From contig CAXMOO010000091.1 of NCBI GenBank assembly GCA_964195005.1, positions 1 to 8,497 on the forward strand: 8,497 nucleotides of DNA. The letters run 5' to 3'. The DNA is from JAUXLW01 sp964195005. Lineage in GTDB: Bacteria; Actinomycetota; Acidimicrobiia; Spongiisociales; SHLN01. Below, piece by piece: positions 1-5,540 of the stretch. Position 1 is the first letter of the stretch, and every line of letters starts with the position of its first letter. A program made the position numbers and the translations under genes. The notes under the pieces are model-generated. The model did not search any database and was not told the origin of the DNA. It saw only the letters and a list, made by a program, of their open reading frames with translations.

Positions 1-190
1 GCGCGCGCTCTTCGGCTTTTCTCAGTTCAAACTCGGTCCGCCGCTGTACAACTTCATGCCGATGCTCCACATAGTAGTGGATCATCTCTTTCAAGTTCAA
101 TGTGCGCGGGCGGCCCCTGACCAGAGCAACCATATTGACACCAAATGTCCATTGCATTTGGGTGTATTTGTAGAGCTGATTTTCAACAAC
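1..190 (-). pseudogene. gyrA: Internal fragment of DNA gyrase subunit A (or junction artefact)
   Basis: About 63 codons at the 3' part of the cyclase frame match the conserved GyrA/ParC breakage-reunion domain just before the RAHILEGL block. The signatures are NQLYKYTQMQ, FGVNMVALV, GRPRTLNLKEMI, HRHEVVQRRT and FELRKAEERA. It lacks the N-terminal catalytic part with the active-site tyrosine, so it cannot act as a gyrase. The wording (LYKYTQMQ, HYYVEHRHEVVQRRTEFELRKAEERA) reminds me of Bacteroidota/Rhodothermota GyrA more than of actinobacterial GyrA; this is a memory-based impression. Because the piece touches the window edge, the rest of gyrA may continue to the left. Confidence 0.75.
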
Positions 191-769
191 CAGCGGAACC
201 GCGTCTTCCAGGAGAAGGCCCAGCGCCGTCACGGCCGCCTCGGTGAAGAGTGCGTAGGCATGTGAGTCTAAGAGCTCCGCCGCACCGCTCTTTAGTAGCA
301 GATGGGCTGTGGTGACGTCCGGGCCCAAGACCTCTACGTGGCGTCCCACGCCCTGGACAATGTACTCCCCATAGTGGAGGACAAACTTCAGATCGAGAGT
401 GTCCTTGAGGGCACAGGCATCGCAGGTGCAGGTCCAGACGAGCCCGGCTGCGGCCCGCCGTTTGGCGAAATCTCGATAGCAGGCGGTCACGCAGGCCCGC
501 GCGGCGGCGCCTCGCGGTGCCATCCCGTCAGCGGCAACGGCGAACGCGGCGTCGCCCTCGAACTTAACCAGCGTAAAGGGCGGGTCGATCCGCGTCGCGA
601 TGCCGTCAAGCAGGCTCGACATCAGGCCATAGGCGTCAGGAATCCGACCATCCGCGAACGCGTCATCGGCGTGCGCCACCCGGACGCTCTCAAGGAACGA
701 CGTATAGCCTGAGATGTCGGCGAGGAGCAGCGCGCCGCGCTTGCGGCCAGGCCGCAGGTCGGGGATCAG
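1..769 (-). CDS. DUF2652-type adenylate/guanylate cyclase fused in frame to a DNA gyrase A fragment (partial)
   Basis: One uninterrupted minus-strand frame runs from a CTG codon at 769 off the left edge (256 codons visible). Residues 10 to about 193 look like a class III nucleotide cyclase of the DUF2652 group: LLLADISGYTSFLE carries the first metal aspartate (D18), KFEGDAAFAV the second (D73), and the CTCDACALKDTLDLKFVLHYGE and TTAHLLLKS blocks are family-like. From about residue 194 the protein becomes an internal GyrA segment (NQLYKYTQMQ, NMVALVRGRPRTLNLKE, EHRHEVVQRRTEFELRKAEE), aligning with the part of E. coli GyrA before RAHILEAL. The cyclase's own C-terminal part is missing. No ATG, GTG or TTG lies between the upstream in-frame TAG and the conserved core, but CTG sits 7 nt after AGGAGG, so I place the start there. 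The cyclase would make a cyclic nucleotide in the cytosol; whether the fusion is real is doubtful. Confidence 0.7.
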   Translation of the reverse strand, partial: MIPDLRPGRKRGALLLADISGYTSFLESVRVAHADDAFADGRIPDAYGLMSSLLDGIATRIDPPFTLVKFEGDAAFAVAADGMAPRGAAARACVTACYRDFAKRRAAAGLVWTCTCDACALKDTLDLKFVLHYGEYIVQGVGRHVEVLGPDVTTAHLLLKSGAAELLDSHAYALFTEAAVTALGLLLEDAVPLVVENQLYKYTQMQWTFGVNMVALVRGRPRTLNLKEMIHYYVEHRHEVVQRRTEFELRKAEERA

Positions 770-776
770 GGGAACG

Positions 777-782
777 CCTCCT
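777..782 (-). promoter_or_regulatory. Shine-Dalgarno AGGAGG that decides the CTG start of the cyclase
   Basis: The minus strand reads AGGAGG, 7 nt, CTG ATC CCC. It is a full anti-16S match at optimal spacing, and no conventional start codon exists in the frame between the upstream TAG (about 800) and the conserved LLLADISGYT block. This supports initiation at CTG. Confidence 0.55.
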
Positions 783-905
783 GTCGCATGCTTGGTCTAA
801 CAATAACTATCGCTGTACGCGACGAACCCCATCCGCTGCCGACCGGCGAGTGATTACACGCCGCACATAACATATGGGGCGGCCTGAGTCATGGCTTGGA
901 GCCGC

Positions 906-1067
906 TCAAGTTGCCGTGCAGCGGGACAGCAGCGCATCCTTCAAACCGAACATGCCGAAGCCCGCGGCTTCTGCAGTGGCCGCTCGTTCGCTGATCGATT
1001 CCCAGGATGGCGCCGGCGTATCGCCGTATGGTCGGCCGTGAAGCTGCGTGATGAGTCCGATTCTCAT
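906..1067 (-). pseudogene. 5' fragment of a luciferase-like (LLM class) flavin-dependent oxidoreductase
   Basis: A minus-strand frame of 53 codons from ATG reads MRIGLITQLHGRP, then DTPAPSWESI, ERAATAEAAGFGMF and DALLSR, and stops with TGA. This is the usual N-terminus of LLM-class flavin monooxygenases (first beta strand, then the helix before AEAAGF and the E/K-DALL-YR segment), which are normally about 300-400 residues long. Nothing downstream in any frame clearly continues the TIM barrel. Substitutions at usually conserved places (SRC where YRG-type residues are common) fit decay. No good ribosome binding site precedes the ATG. I read it as a truncated, inactive gene rather than a functional 53-residue protein. 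Confidence 0.6.
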
Positions 1068-1161
1068 GCGTCGAACCTAGCCGCCGGGGCACTGCAAGCC
1101 GGCAAGCCGGCAGCACATATGGAGCGGTATCGGGGCCTGGCTCACGGGGGGAACTCCACTC

Positions 1162-1186
1162 ACAGGTTCAATCCCTGTAGCGCGCA
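1162..1186 (+). tRNA. Isolated tRNA 3' end (T-arm plus acceptor strand), no 5' half
   Basis: ACAGG-TTCAATC-CCTGT forms a perfect 5-bp T-stem with a canonical 7-nt T-loop (1162-1178). It is followed by the 7-nt strand AGCGCGC, a discriminator A (1186) and CC. A complete tRNA would need a 5' strand close to GCGCGCT about 65-80 nt upstream; none is there, and no D-arm or 5-bp anticodon stem can be drawn in 1100-1161. It is therefore a 3' fragment, as left at integrase attachment sites in tRNA genes, or chance similarity. The amino-acid identity cannot be assigned. Confidence 0.4.
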
Positions 1187-1210
1187 CCCGGTTGTTTGCG
1201 TTATCCGGGT
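1186..1210 (+). terminator. Hairpin immediately after the tRNA-like 3' end
   Basis: ACCCGG (1186-1191) and CCGGGT (1205-1210) form a 6-bp GC-rich stem around a 13-nt loop. It sits directly behind the acceptor strand, where a tRNA terminator would be. No T-run follows, so its activity as a terminator is uncertain. Confidence 0.25.
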
Positions 1211-1309
1211 TGTCGAGGATTGGGCGGGGGAACTCCAATCTTGAGGGGAAGGTGGTCGGGCCCTACTGGCGCGCTGTGTGCGCTTGAGGTTGACGACGGC
1301 CCGCAGCTG

Positions 1310-2227
1310 CTAATCGGCTCGGTTGGTTTCGATTGGTTTGGCTCCAAGGGTCACGTCGGTTTCGGCGGACACCACCGGCATCTTCACCCTGGCCCACCAG
1401 ATGAGGCCTGCACCCAGCGCGGCGGTGATGAGAGCGCCCCATTGGCTGCCGGTGAATGGCCCGATAACCGAGTCGGCGATCACCGACCGGCCGGTCTCCT
1501 CGGCTGCGTCGAGCCTCGTGAAGTCGATGAGAAATCGCTGGAGCCCGTACCAAAGGGCCCACACTCCGAACAACTGCCCGTAGTGGCTTTGAGTCCACGC
1601 CCGCGCCAGCCAGATGAGAACACCCAACAGCACGGCTGCGCCCAACATGTCGTAGAGGGCAGTGTGGTGGAATGTCCCACAGATGCCGTCTACGGCCGAT
1701 TCGACTGTGCACTCGAGCGCCTGGTGCTGGGGAGGCAGGTCGTAGCCGGGCTTGACGGTGTACCCGAGGAAGAAGCTCGTCGGGCTACCGAGATGCTCAA
1801 CAATCGCGAGGTCTCCGATGCGGCCAACGACTGCGCCGATTGCCATTCCGGCAGCAGCAAAATCGAGGTGCACAGGTACGTTCATGTCGAGCATGCGCAA
1901 CCTCAGCACCCCGCCGATGACCCCACCCGCATACCCACCGAGGATGGAAAAATCCCCGGCAAGTCCGACGATGTCACCAAATCCATAGCCGGTGTCGCCA
2001 AGATGGGCAGGGACGGTGAAGAGCCTCGCCCCGAGGAGGGCTGCGATCAGGGCCCACGTCAAAACCGACTGCACCGCCTCTTGATCGAACCGGCGGGCCT
2101 TGACCGCCCGGATCATGAGAACGGCCCCGGCCGCGAAGCCCGCAGCCGCAAAGACACCGTGAAGCGATAGCGACAGCGGGCCTACCTCAACGAGGGGGAT
2201 CGGTTTATAGCTGATCGCGGCAATCAT
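1310..2227 (-). CDS. lgt: Prolipoprotein diacylglyceryl transferase
   Basis: Lgt moves diacylglyceryl from phosphatidylglycerol to the lipobox cysteine of prolipoproteins in the cytoplasmic membrane, the first step of lipoprotein maturation. The 305-residue product is strongly hydrophobic with about seven membrane segments and carries family blocks: SLHGVFAAAGF (21-31), ILGGYAGGVIGG (95-106), the signature GRIGDLAIVEHLG (135-147; usually GRIGNF..GE..G, here with D for N), HHTALYDML (187-195, the HPTxLYE motif) and YGLQRFLIDFTR (227-238) with the late conserved arginine. I prefer ATG at 2227 because TAGTGT ends 7 nt upstream, fitting a leaderless transcript; GTG at 2236 would add three residues. 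Its upstream neighbour on the same strand is the hotdog gene, 122 bp away. The DUF3179 lipoprotein encoded nearby is a plausible client. Confidence 0.95.
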   Translation of the reverse strand: MIAAISYKPIPLVEVGPLSLSLHGVFAAAGFAAGAVLMIRAVKARRFDQEAVQSVLTWALIAALLGARLFTVPAHLGDTGYGFGDIVGLAGDFSILGGYAGGVIGGVLRLRMLDMNVPVHLDFAAAGMAIGAVVGRIGDLAIVEHLGSPTSFFLGYTVKPGYDLPPQHQALECTVESAVDGICGTFHHTALYDMLGAAVLLGVLIWLARAWTQSHYGQLFGVWALWYGLQRFLIDFTRLDAAEETGRSVIADSVIGPFTGSQWGALITAALGAGLIWWARVKMPVVSAETDVTLGAKPIETNRAD

Positions 2228-2234
2228 CCCGATC

Positions 2235-2240
2235 ACACTA
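2235..2240 (-). promoter_or_regulatory. Candidate -10 box (TAGTGT) of lgt
   Basis: On the minus strand TAGTGT matches the actinobacterial TANNNT -10 pattern and ends 7 nt before ATG 2227, which would start the transcript at or beside the start codon. No convincing -35 box and no Shine-Dalgarno sequence are seen. Confidence 0.35.
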
Positions 2241-2349
2241 CTTTCGTGTCCAACTACACGGCGTCGGCGGCTTGAGCGACGTCGTCGGTTACGAGCACTC
2301 GATTATTCCGATGACGGTGGTGTGAGCTTGTCGGCAGTGCCAACGAGGG

Positions 2350-3075
2350 TTACTGCCCGTGGGGCGTGTTGTCGTCGGCGATTGAATGGCAGAGGTGAGC
2401 GTACGCTTTGACCCGGCCGGTCCTATCGACGATTGCGGTGCCGCAGTCCACCGTGGAATCGGAGTGGCTGAGTGTCCATCCCATTACGGCGAGCTGCTCT
2501 CCGACCCTCACCTTCTCGCGGATCTGAACCGTCATTGCCTCGAGAGAGGGTGACCCGGTGACCCCAGGTGGGCGCCCGGAAGGGTCGGACGCAGCAAAGC
2601 TTCCGGGACAGTCCAACGCAGCCCACAAGATTTCATCGTTTATGAATCCGTCGGTCGACGGCAGGGACTCGTCCGGTGTCCATGTCGTTCCCCAGATCCC
2701 CGTCGTCCCGATCGGCCTCGTGGCGATCCCAAGCCCGTCTTCTCGCTCGACACTGCATCCGAAGCAGTGGGGCCGGTCCTGGTGTCGGGCTGCGGTTACC
2801 GGTCCCCGGGCGAAGATCTGCTCGATGACATCGTCCGAGGCCGGGATTTCAATCGAGAGCTCGGCATCGGGGGTGGCCTCCATGATGACGTCCGATCCGT
2901 GGAACACGGTGACCCGCTCCTCGGGATCGATCTCGACCAGCAGTTCTTGCTCGACTAGCGCCGGCCGGCGAAGTTCGACCTTGACCGTGCCTTCCGCATG
3001 GGAAGCTCCCTTTCCTGCCGCATTGTGAGGGGCCGGTCCCATAAGTGACGACCGCGGTGGACATGGCCGCGTCAC
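2350..3075 (-). CDS. Two-part hotdog-fold thioesterase-like protein
   Basis: The 241-residue product resembles actinobacterial PaaI-like hotdog proteins. An N-terminal half (about 28-90: GTVKVELRRPALVEQELLVEID, then a beta-rich stretch) is followed by a second hotdog (about 95-235) with HCFGC at 103-107, WTPDESL at 132-138, the typical EILWAALDCPGSFA around 148-161, then SLEAMTVQIREKV and VMGWTLSHS. Such proteins are presumed to hydrolyse or bind acyl-CoA; no substrate is indicated. The N-terminus is unsettled. GTG at 3075 follows GGAGG by 11 nt, GTG at 3079 (better spaced at 7 nt) is in another frame, and ATG at 3042 has no ribosome binding site. The stretch GPAPHNAAGKGAS is shorter than the usual FxGPP..ANGGY..G region, so the 5' end may have suffered a deletion. 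It lies upstream of lgt on the same strand. Confidence 0.75.
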   Translation of the reverse strand: MTRPCPPRSSLMGPAPHNAAGKGASHAEGTVKVELRRPALVEQELLVEIDPEERVTVFHGSDVIMEATPDAELSIEIPASDDVIEQIFARGPVTAARHQDRPHCFGCSVEREDGLGIATRPIGTTGIWGTTWTPDESLPSTDGFINDEILWAALDCPGSFAASDPSGRPPGVTGSPSLEAMTVQIREKVRVGEQLAVMGWTLSHSDSTVDCGTAIVDRTGRVKAYAHLCHSIADDNTPHGQ

Positions 3076-3154
3076 TCACGTCCTTACCTCCGCATGTGCC
3101 GAAGGTGAGAGCCATCGCGGTGATGGCAACCGCACTCTTCACGGTTGACAGCAC
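3040..3154 (-). pseudogene. Orphan lipoprotein signal-peptide fragment overlapping the hotdog gene start
   Basis: From GTG 3154 (or GTG 3142) the minus strand encodes MKSAVAITAMALTFGTCGG and then KDVSDAAMSTAVV. It has a charged start, a hydrophobic core and a lipobox-like FGTC followed by GG. GAGGGGG lies 8 nt before GTG 3154. Past about 3040 this frame loses protein character because it runs out of frame through the hotdog gene. It reads as the 5' end of a lost lipoprotein gene. FGTC is a poor lipobox, so this could also be chance. Confidence 0.3.
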
Positions 3155-3479
3155 GACCAGGTCCCCCTCGTCAAGTCATCGAGGGTGCCGCAGACACCCG
3201 GAACCGGGAGGGCCACGTCTCCGGTTATCACAGCTAGACGGCTCATTAGGGGGACGATAGATCGCGGGCCCGGATACGAGTGCAGCGTTCCGTAAAGCCG
3301 ATGACGTTCTGCCGGCCCTCGACGCCCCTGGCTGCGTCCTCCTCCTCGATGCACGAGTCAGGTGCGCCTTCGTCGTCGATCCTTGCCAGATGACGCCGAG
3401 TGCTCGGCATTACGAACACCGTATTTACGAAACGCAGCACTAGTCGGAACGATCGAATGTTCCCTAACGTTCCTGGGTC
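3155..3479. other. Region of about 325 bp without a recognised gene
   Basis: No frame in this stretch looks like a known protein. It contains the upstream region of the DUF3179 gene, including a direct repeat TTACGAA (3410-3416 and 3425-3431), an inverted repeat GGAAC/GTTCC (3446-3463) and a -10-like TAACGT. Confidence 0.5.
3446..3473 (+). promoter_or_regulatory. Promoter and operator-like repeats upstream of the DUF3179 gene
   Basis: TAACGT (3465-3470) matches TANNNT and ends 9 nt before ATG 3480, with no Shine-Dalgarno sequence, suggesting a leaderless or near-leaderless start. GGAAC (3446-3450) and GTTCC (3459-3463) form an inverted repeat with an 8-nt spacer, and another GTTCC (3469-3473) overlaps the -10 box. 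This arrangement could bind a regulator; none is identifiable. Confidence 0.3.
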
Positions 3480-4871
3480 ATGAAAAGCTCCCTATTGGTG
3501 CTGGCAGTCGTGCTGGCCGCGTGTGGATCATCAGCCGCGCCCACAACCGCAGCTCCAACCGACACCACTACTTCATCAACCTTGTCGATAGGAGCTGAGG
3601 GCATTGAGCTCGCCCTGATCGGGATCGGGCCGATCACGACCCTTGAAGCGGCGCAAGCGGTTGTGGATGTTGTTGCGGACGGCGGCGACGTCAACTTCGT
3701 GCCTTATTTGTACGATGTCTCTCGGTTCGGCGATGTTGAGCTGTTTGGCAGGGCCATGAGTGTGATCGGCGAATTGACGGGGGAATCGGTGGAGAGCGAT
3801 GACCTTCGGACGCTGTCATTGTTTTATGGGCGGTGGATCTACCAGAACGATGTCAACCCCGGGGTGGTTTACGTTCCCTGGAAGGCATCGCTGTTTTCGG
3901 CGATCGATCCGGAATTCGGCACCCTTCTCGGGCAGGTAAGTGATCCGGTAATTGCTGCTCGAGTGCAATGGGGGGGAGTGCCCCGGGGCGGCATCCCCGA
4001 GCTCAACGATCAGCCGACAATCCCGGTGGCCGAAGCCGGCTACATGGTTGATAGCGAGCTGGTTTTCGGAGCGGTTATCGACGGTGAGGCGCGGGCCTAT
4101 CCGGTAAGGATCCTCGGCCACCACGAACTGGCCAACGACCATCTGGGCGGTCGCGCTGTGGCGATGGTCTATTGCACCTTGTGCCGCACCCCGGTGTTCT
4201 TCGATCGGGAGGTGGACGGTCTGGTCCTCGATCTGCAGACCTCCGGCTTGCTGGCCAACTCCAACAAGGTCATGGTGGACGTGCAGACCGATTCGCTGTG
4301 GAATGCGCTCACCGGGGAGGCATTCGCCGGACCTCTGGCGGGAACACAGTTGGAGAGGCTCCCGTTCACGGTGACCACCTGGGCGGATTGGGTGGCCGAG
4401 CACCCCGACAGCGACGTCCAGACGATTCCGGAGGACGGCCCGGCCAGCTACACCTATCAGCCGGGCGATGCCTATCGCGACTACTACGCCTCCAGTGAGT
4501 TGTGGTTCTCCACCTTCGAAGTTCCCGATGTCTTTGCTGAAAAGGAAGAAGTCATCACGCTTGATCTGGTCGGAAGCCGTATTGCACTGAGGGTCACCGA
4601 CCTGGATGAGGCCGGCGCCGTCATCCTCGGTGTCGGTGGGTTCCCGGTGCTATTCGTGAGCGCTAACGGCGGAGGGCGGGCCTATGAGGCCACTGAAGGC
4701 CTCGAGGTGCTCGATGGTGAGCCGGTATTTGACGGCCAGCCGGTGATGATCAGTGAGGACCTCGTTCTGCTGGCCGACGGAACCGAGCTGTTGCGTCGGG
4801 TCACGGGCCAGTCGTTTTGGTTCGCCTGGTTCGGCAACTTTCCCGACACCGACTGGTGGCCCAAGGGGTAG
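3480..4871 (+). CDS. DUF3179 domain-containing lipoprotein
   Basis: A 463-residue secreted lipoprotein. MKSSLLVLAVVLAAC is a lipoprotein signal peptide with lipobox LAAC (Cys15), followed by a low-complexity Ser/Thr/Ala/Pro linker (16-36) that would hold the domain off the membrane. Residues from about 160 on are DUF3179: GGVPRGGIPELNDQPTIP, GAVIDGEARAYPVRIL, HHELANDHLGG, VAMVYCTLCRTPVFFDREVDG (231-247, Cys232 and Cys235), SGLLANSNKVMVDVQTDSLWN, and a C-terminal TGQSFWFAWFGNFPDT. The paired cysteines in YCxLC are a family hallmark and might bind metal or form a disulphide; the function is unknown. Residues 40-150, with several aromatic and acidic positions, are an additional N-terminal domain I do not recognise. 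The lipid anchor would be added by Lgt, encoded about 1.2 kb away. Confidence 0.9.
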   Translation: MKSSLLVLAVVLAACGSSAAPTTAAPTDTTTSSTLSIGAEGIELALIGIGPITTLEAAQAVVDVVADGGDVNFVPYLYDVSRFGDVELFGRAMSVIGELTGESVESDDLRTLSLFYGRWIYQNDVNPGVVYVPWKASLFSAIDPEFGTLLGQVSDPVIAARVQWGGVPRGGIPELNDQPTIPVAEAGYMVDSELVFGAVIDGEARAYPVRILGHHELANDHLGGRAVAMVYCTLCRTPVFFDREVDGLVLDLQTSGLLANSNKVMVDVQTDSLWNALTGEAFAGPLAGTQLERLPFTVTTWADWVAEHPDSDVQTIPEDGPASYTYQPGDAYRDYYASSELWFSTFEVPDVFAEKEEVITLDLVGSRIALRVTDLDEAGAVILGVGGFPVLFVSANGGGRAYEATEGLEVLDGEPVFDGQPVMISEDLVLLADGTELLRRVTGQSFWFAWFGNFPDTDWWPKG

Positions 4872-5157
4872 GGCGTGGCGAGAAGGCGATCTGGGAGAAA
4901 GGCTTGCTAGCTGGCCTGAGGAACGTCTGATTCGCGAAAACCGCGATCAAAAGGGAGCGTCACCAACAGGCTGGTAGGACGATAGGGGCCGTCTGAAGCG
5001 AGAAGGTCAGAGACGAGGATCCCGCGTACCAGGTCGTGATTGCAATGATCTTCACAGCGGCGGTAGGGGTCGTCGATATGGTCGAACTCATATTCCATGA
5101 CCGGTCTATCGGCAGTGAACCGGCGAGGACTTAGGAACAGTTTTTTCGTACTAAGAA
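4872..5157. other. Convergent intergenic region between the DUF3179 and metallopeptidase genes
   Basis: About 290 bp separate the convergent genes. It holds a possible 63-codon minus-strand frame (4907-5098), the inverted repeat CTTAG...CTAAG (about 5130-5155) around a T6 run, and the hairpin described separately. No clear terminator follows the DUF3179 stop codon. Confidence 0.4.
4907..5098 (-). CDS. Possible small hypothetical protein, 63 residues
   Basis: ATG at 5098 opens a frame beginning MEYEFDHIDDPYRRCEDHCN and ending RGFRESDVPQAS. The composition (acidic start, CEDHC pair, then SDLLASDGPYRPTSLLVTLPF) is more protein-like than the surrounding shadow frames. There is no Shine-Dalgarno sequence, no TANNNT box at the right distance, and no family I recognise. 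It lies downstream of the metallopeptidase on the same strand, beyond its terminator hairpin. It may be non-coding. Confidence 0.25.
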   Translation of the reverse strand: MEYEFDHIDDPYRRCEDHCNHDLVRGILVSDLLASDGPYRPTSLLVTLPFDRGFRESDVPQAS

Positions 5158-5187
5158 GGGCTAGTGCTCTGGTCGGGGCACTAGCCC
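5158..5187 (-). terminator. Hairpin terminator overlapping the metallopeptidase stop codon
   Basis: GGGCTAGTGC (5158-5167) and GCACTAGCCC (5178-5187) form a perfect 10-bp stem with a 10-nt loop. Read on the minus strand it is followed by TTCTTAG, a short U-rich tail. The TAG stop codon of the metallopeptidase (5181-5183) lies within the stem. Confidence 0.55.
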
Positions 5188-5534
5188 CAGCCCAACTCGT
5201 GGAGGCGCGCATCGTCGATGCCGAGATGGTGGGCGATCTCATGGAGCACAGTTGCGCGAATTTCCTGTTCCAGATCCGGTTCCTCGAGGCCAAGCGCCAG
5301 GTGGGTCTGGCGGAAGATGACTATCCGATCGGGTAGGGCCATCGTGTAGTCCTCCCCCCGGTCGTACAGCGACACGCCTTCGTACACCCCGAGAATTCCC
5401 TCCCCATGGGGGTCGTGCTCCTCGGTTGGAGTGTCTTCCACCACCACGATCACGTTTTCGAGGGCCGCAAGCACCCAGTCGGGGAGCTGCTCCAACGAGC
5501 GGTCGACGAGCTGTTCGAATTGGCGACGGTCCAC
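5181..5534 (-). CDS. Zincin-like type I metallopeptidase family protein (DUF1025)
   Basis: The 117-residue product has an N-terminal helix (DRRQFEQLVDRSLEQLPDWV), the stretch LENVIVVVEDTP, a central LGVYEGVSL, then VIFRQTHLALG and the C-terminal active site VLHEIAHHLGIDDARLHELGW. HExxHxxGxxD (His98, Glu99, His102, Asp108) is the zinc site of this small cytosolic zincin family, which is widespread in Actinomycetota and usually 110-130 residues long. Its substrates are unknown. GTG at 5534 is preferred because the preceding codons are not conserved in character and TATGCT ends 6 nt upstream, fitting a leaderless transcript. It is divergent from the SnoaL-like gene with only 29 bp between them. 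Confidence 0.85.
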   Translation of the reverse strand: MDRRQFEQLVDRSLEQLPDWVLAALENVIVVVEDTPTEEHDPHGEGILGVYEGVSLYDRGEDYTMALPDRIVIFRQTHLALGLEEPDLEQEIRATVLHEIAHHLGIDDARLHELGWG

Positions 5535-5540
5535 CCGGAG

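Larger units (their letters stand above)
1147..1240 (+). repeat. Two close copies of GGGGGAACTCCA, the second inside a hairpin
   Basis: GGGGGAACTCCA occurs at about 1147-1158 and again at 1226-1237. The second copy lies within GATTGG (1218-1223) / CCAATC (1235-1240), a perfect 6-bp inverted repeat with an 11-nt loop. No coding frame explains either copy. A 12-nt repeat anywhere in 8.5 kb is expected by chance, but two copies 79 nt apart are less so. Function unknown. Confidence 0.35.
783..1309. other. Region of about 530 bp without an intact gene
   Basis: Between the cyclase ribosome binding site and the lgt stop codon I see only the LLM oxidoreductase fragment, the tRNA 3' end, short repeats and hairpins. 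A near-perfect direct repeat, ACATATGGGGCGG (870-882) and ACATATGGAGCGG (1115-1127), flanks the LLM fragment. Frames on the plus strand in this stretch have no recognisable protein character. Confidence 0.5.

Noticed and set aside
302..712. A 136-codon plus-strand open frame
   Set aside because: It is the opposite strand of the cyclase domain, whose minus-strand frame carries the conserved cyclase motifs.
1100..1186. A complete tRNA gene
   Set aside because: Only the T-arm and 3' acceptor strand fit. No matching 5' acceptor strand, D-arm or anticodon stem is found upstream at any normal or long-variable-arm distance.
1151..1290. A permuted tRNA, with the 5' half downstream at GCGCGCT (about 1270)
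   Set aside because: GCGCGCT does pair with the acceptor strand, but what follows has no D-arm or anticodon arm.
1196..2170. A 324-codon plus-strand open frame
   Set aside because: It lies antisense to lgt, whose protein has all family motifs. The plus-strand product is rich in Gly, Pro, Arg and Asp with no recognisable domain, typical of the opposite strand of a GC-rich gene.
3246..3440. A 64-codon minus-strand frame upstream of the DUF3179 gene
   Set aside because: It begins MLRFVNTVFVMPSTRRHLAR but has no family resemblance, no translation signal and overlaps the presumed promoter region.
3446..3463. LexA (SOS) box GAAC-N4-GTTC
   Set aside because: The half-sites are separated by 8 bases, not 4, so it does not fit the actinobacterial LexA consensus.
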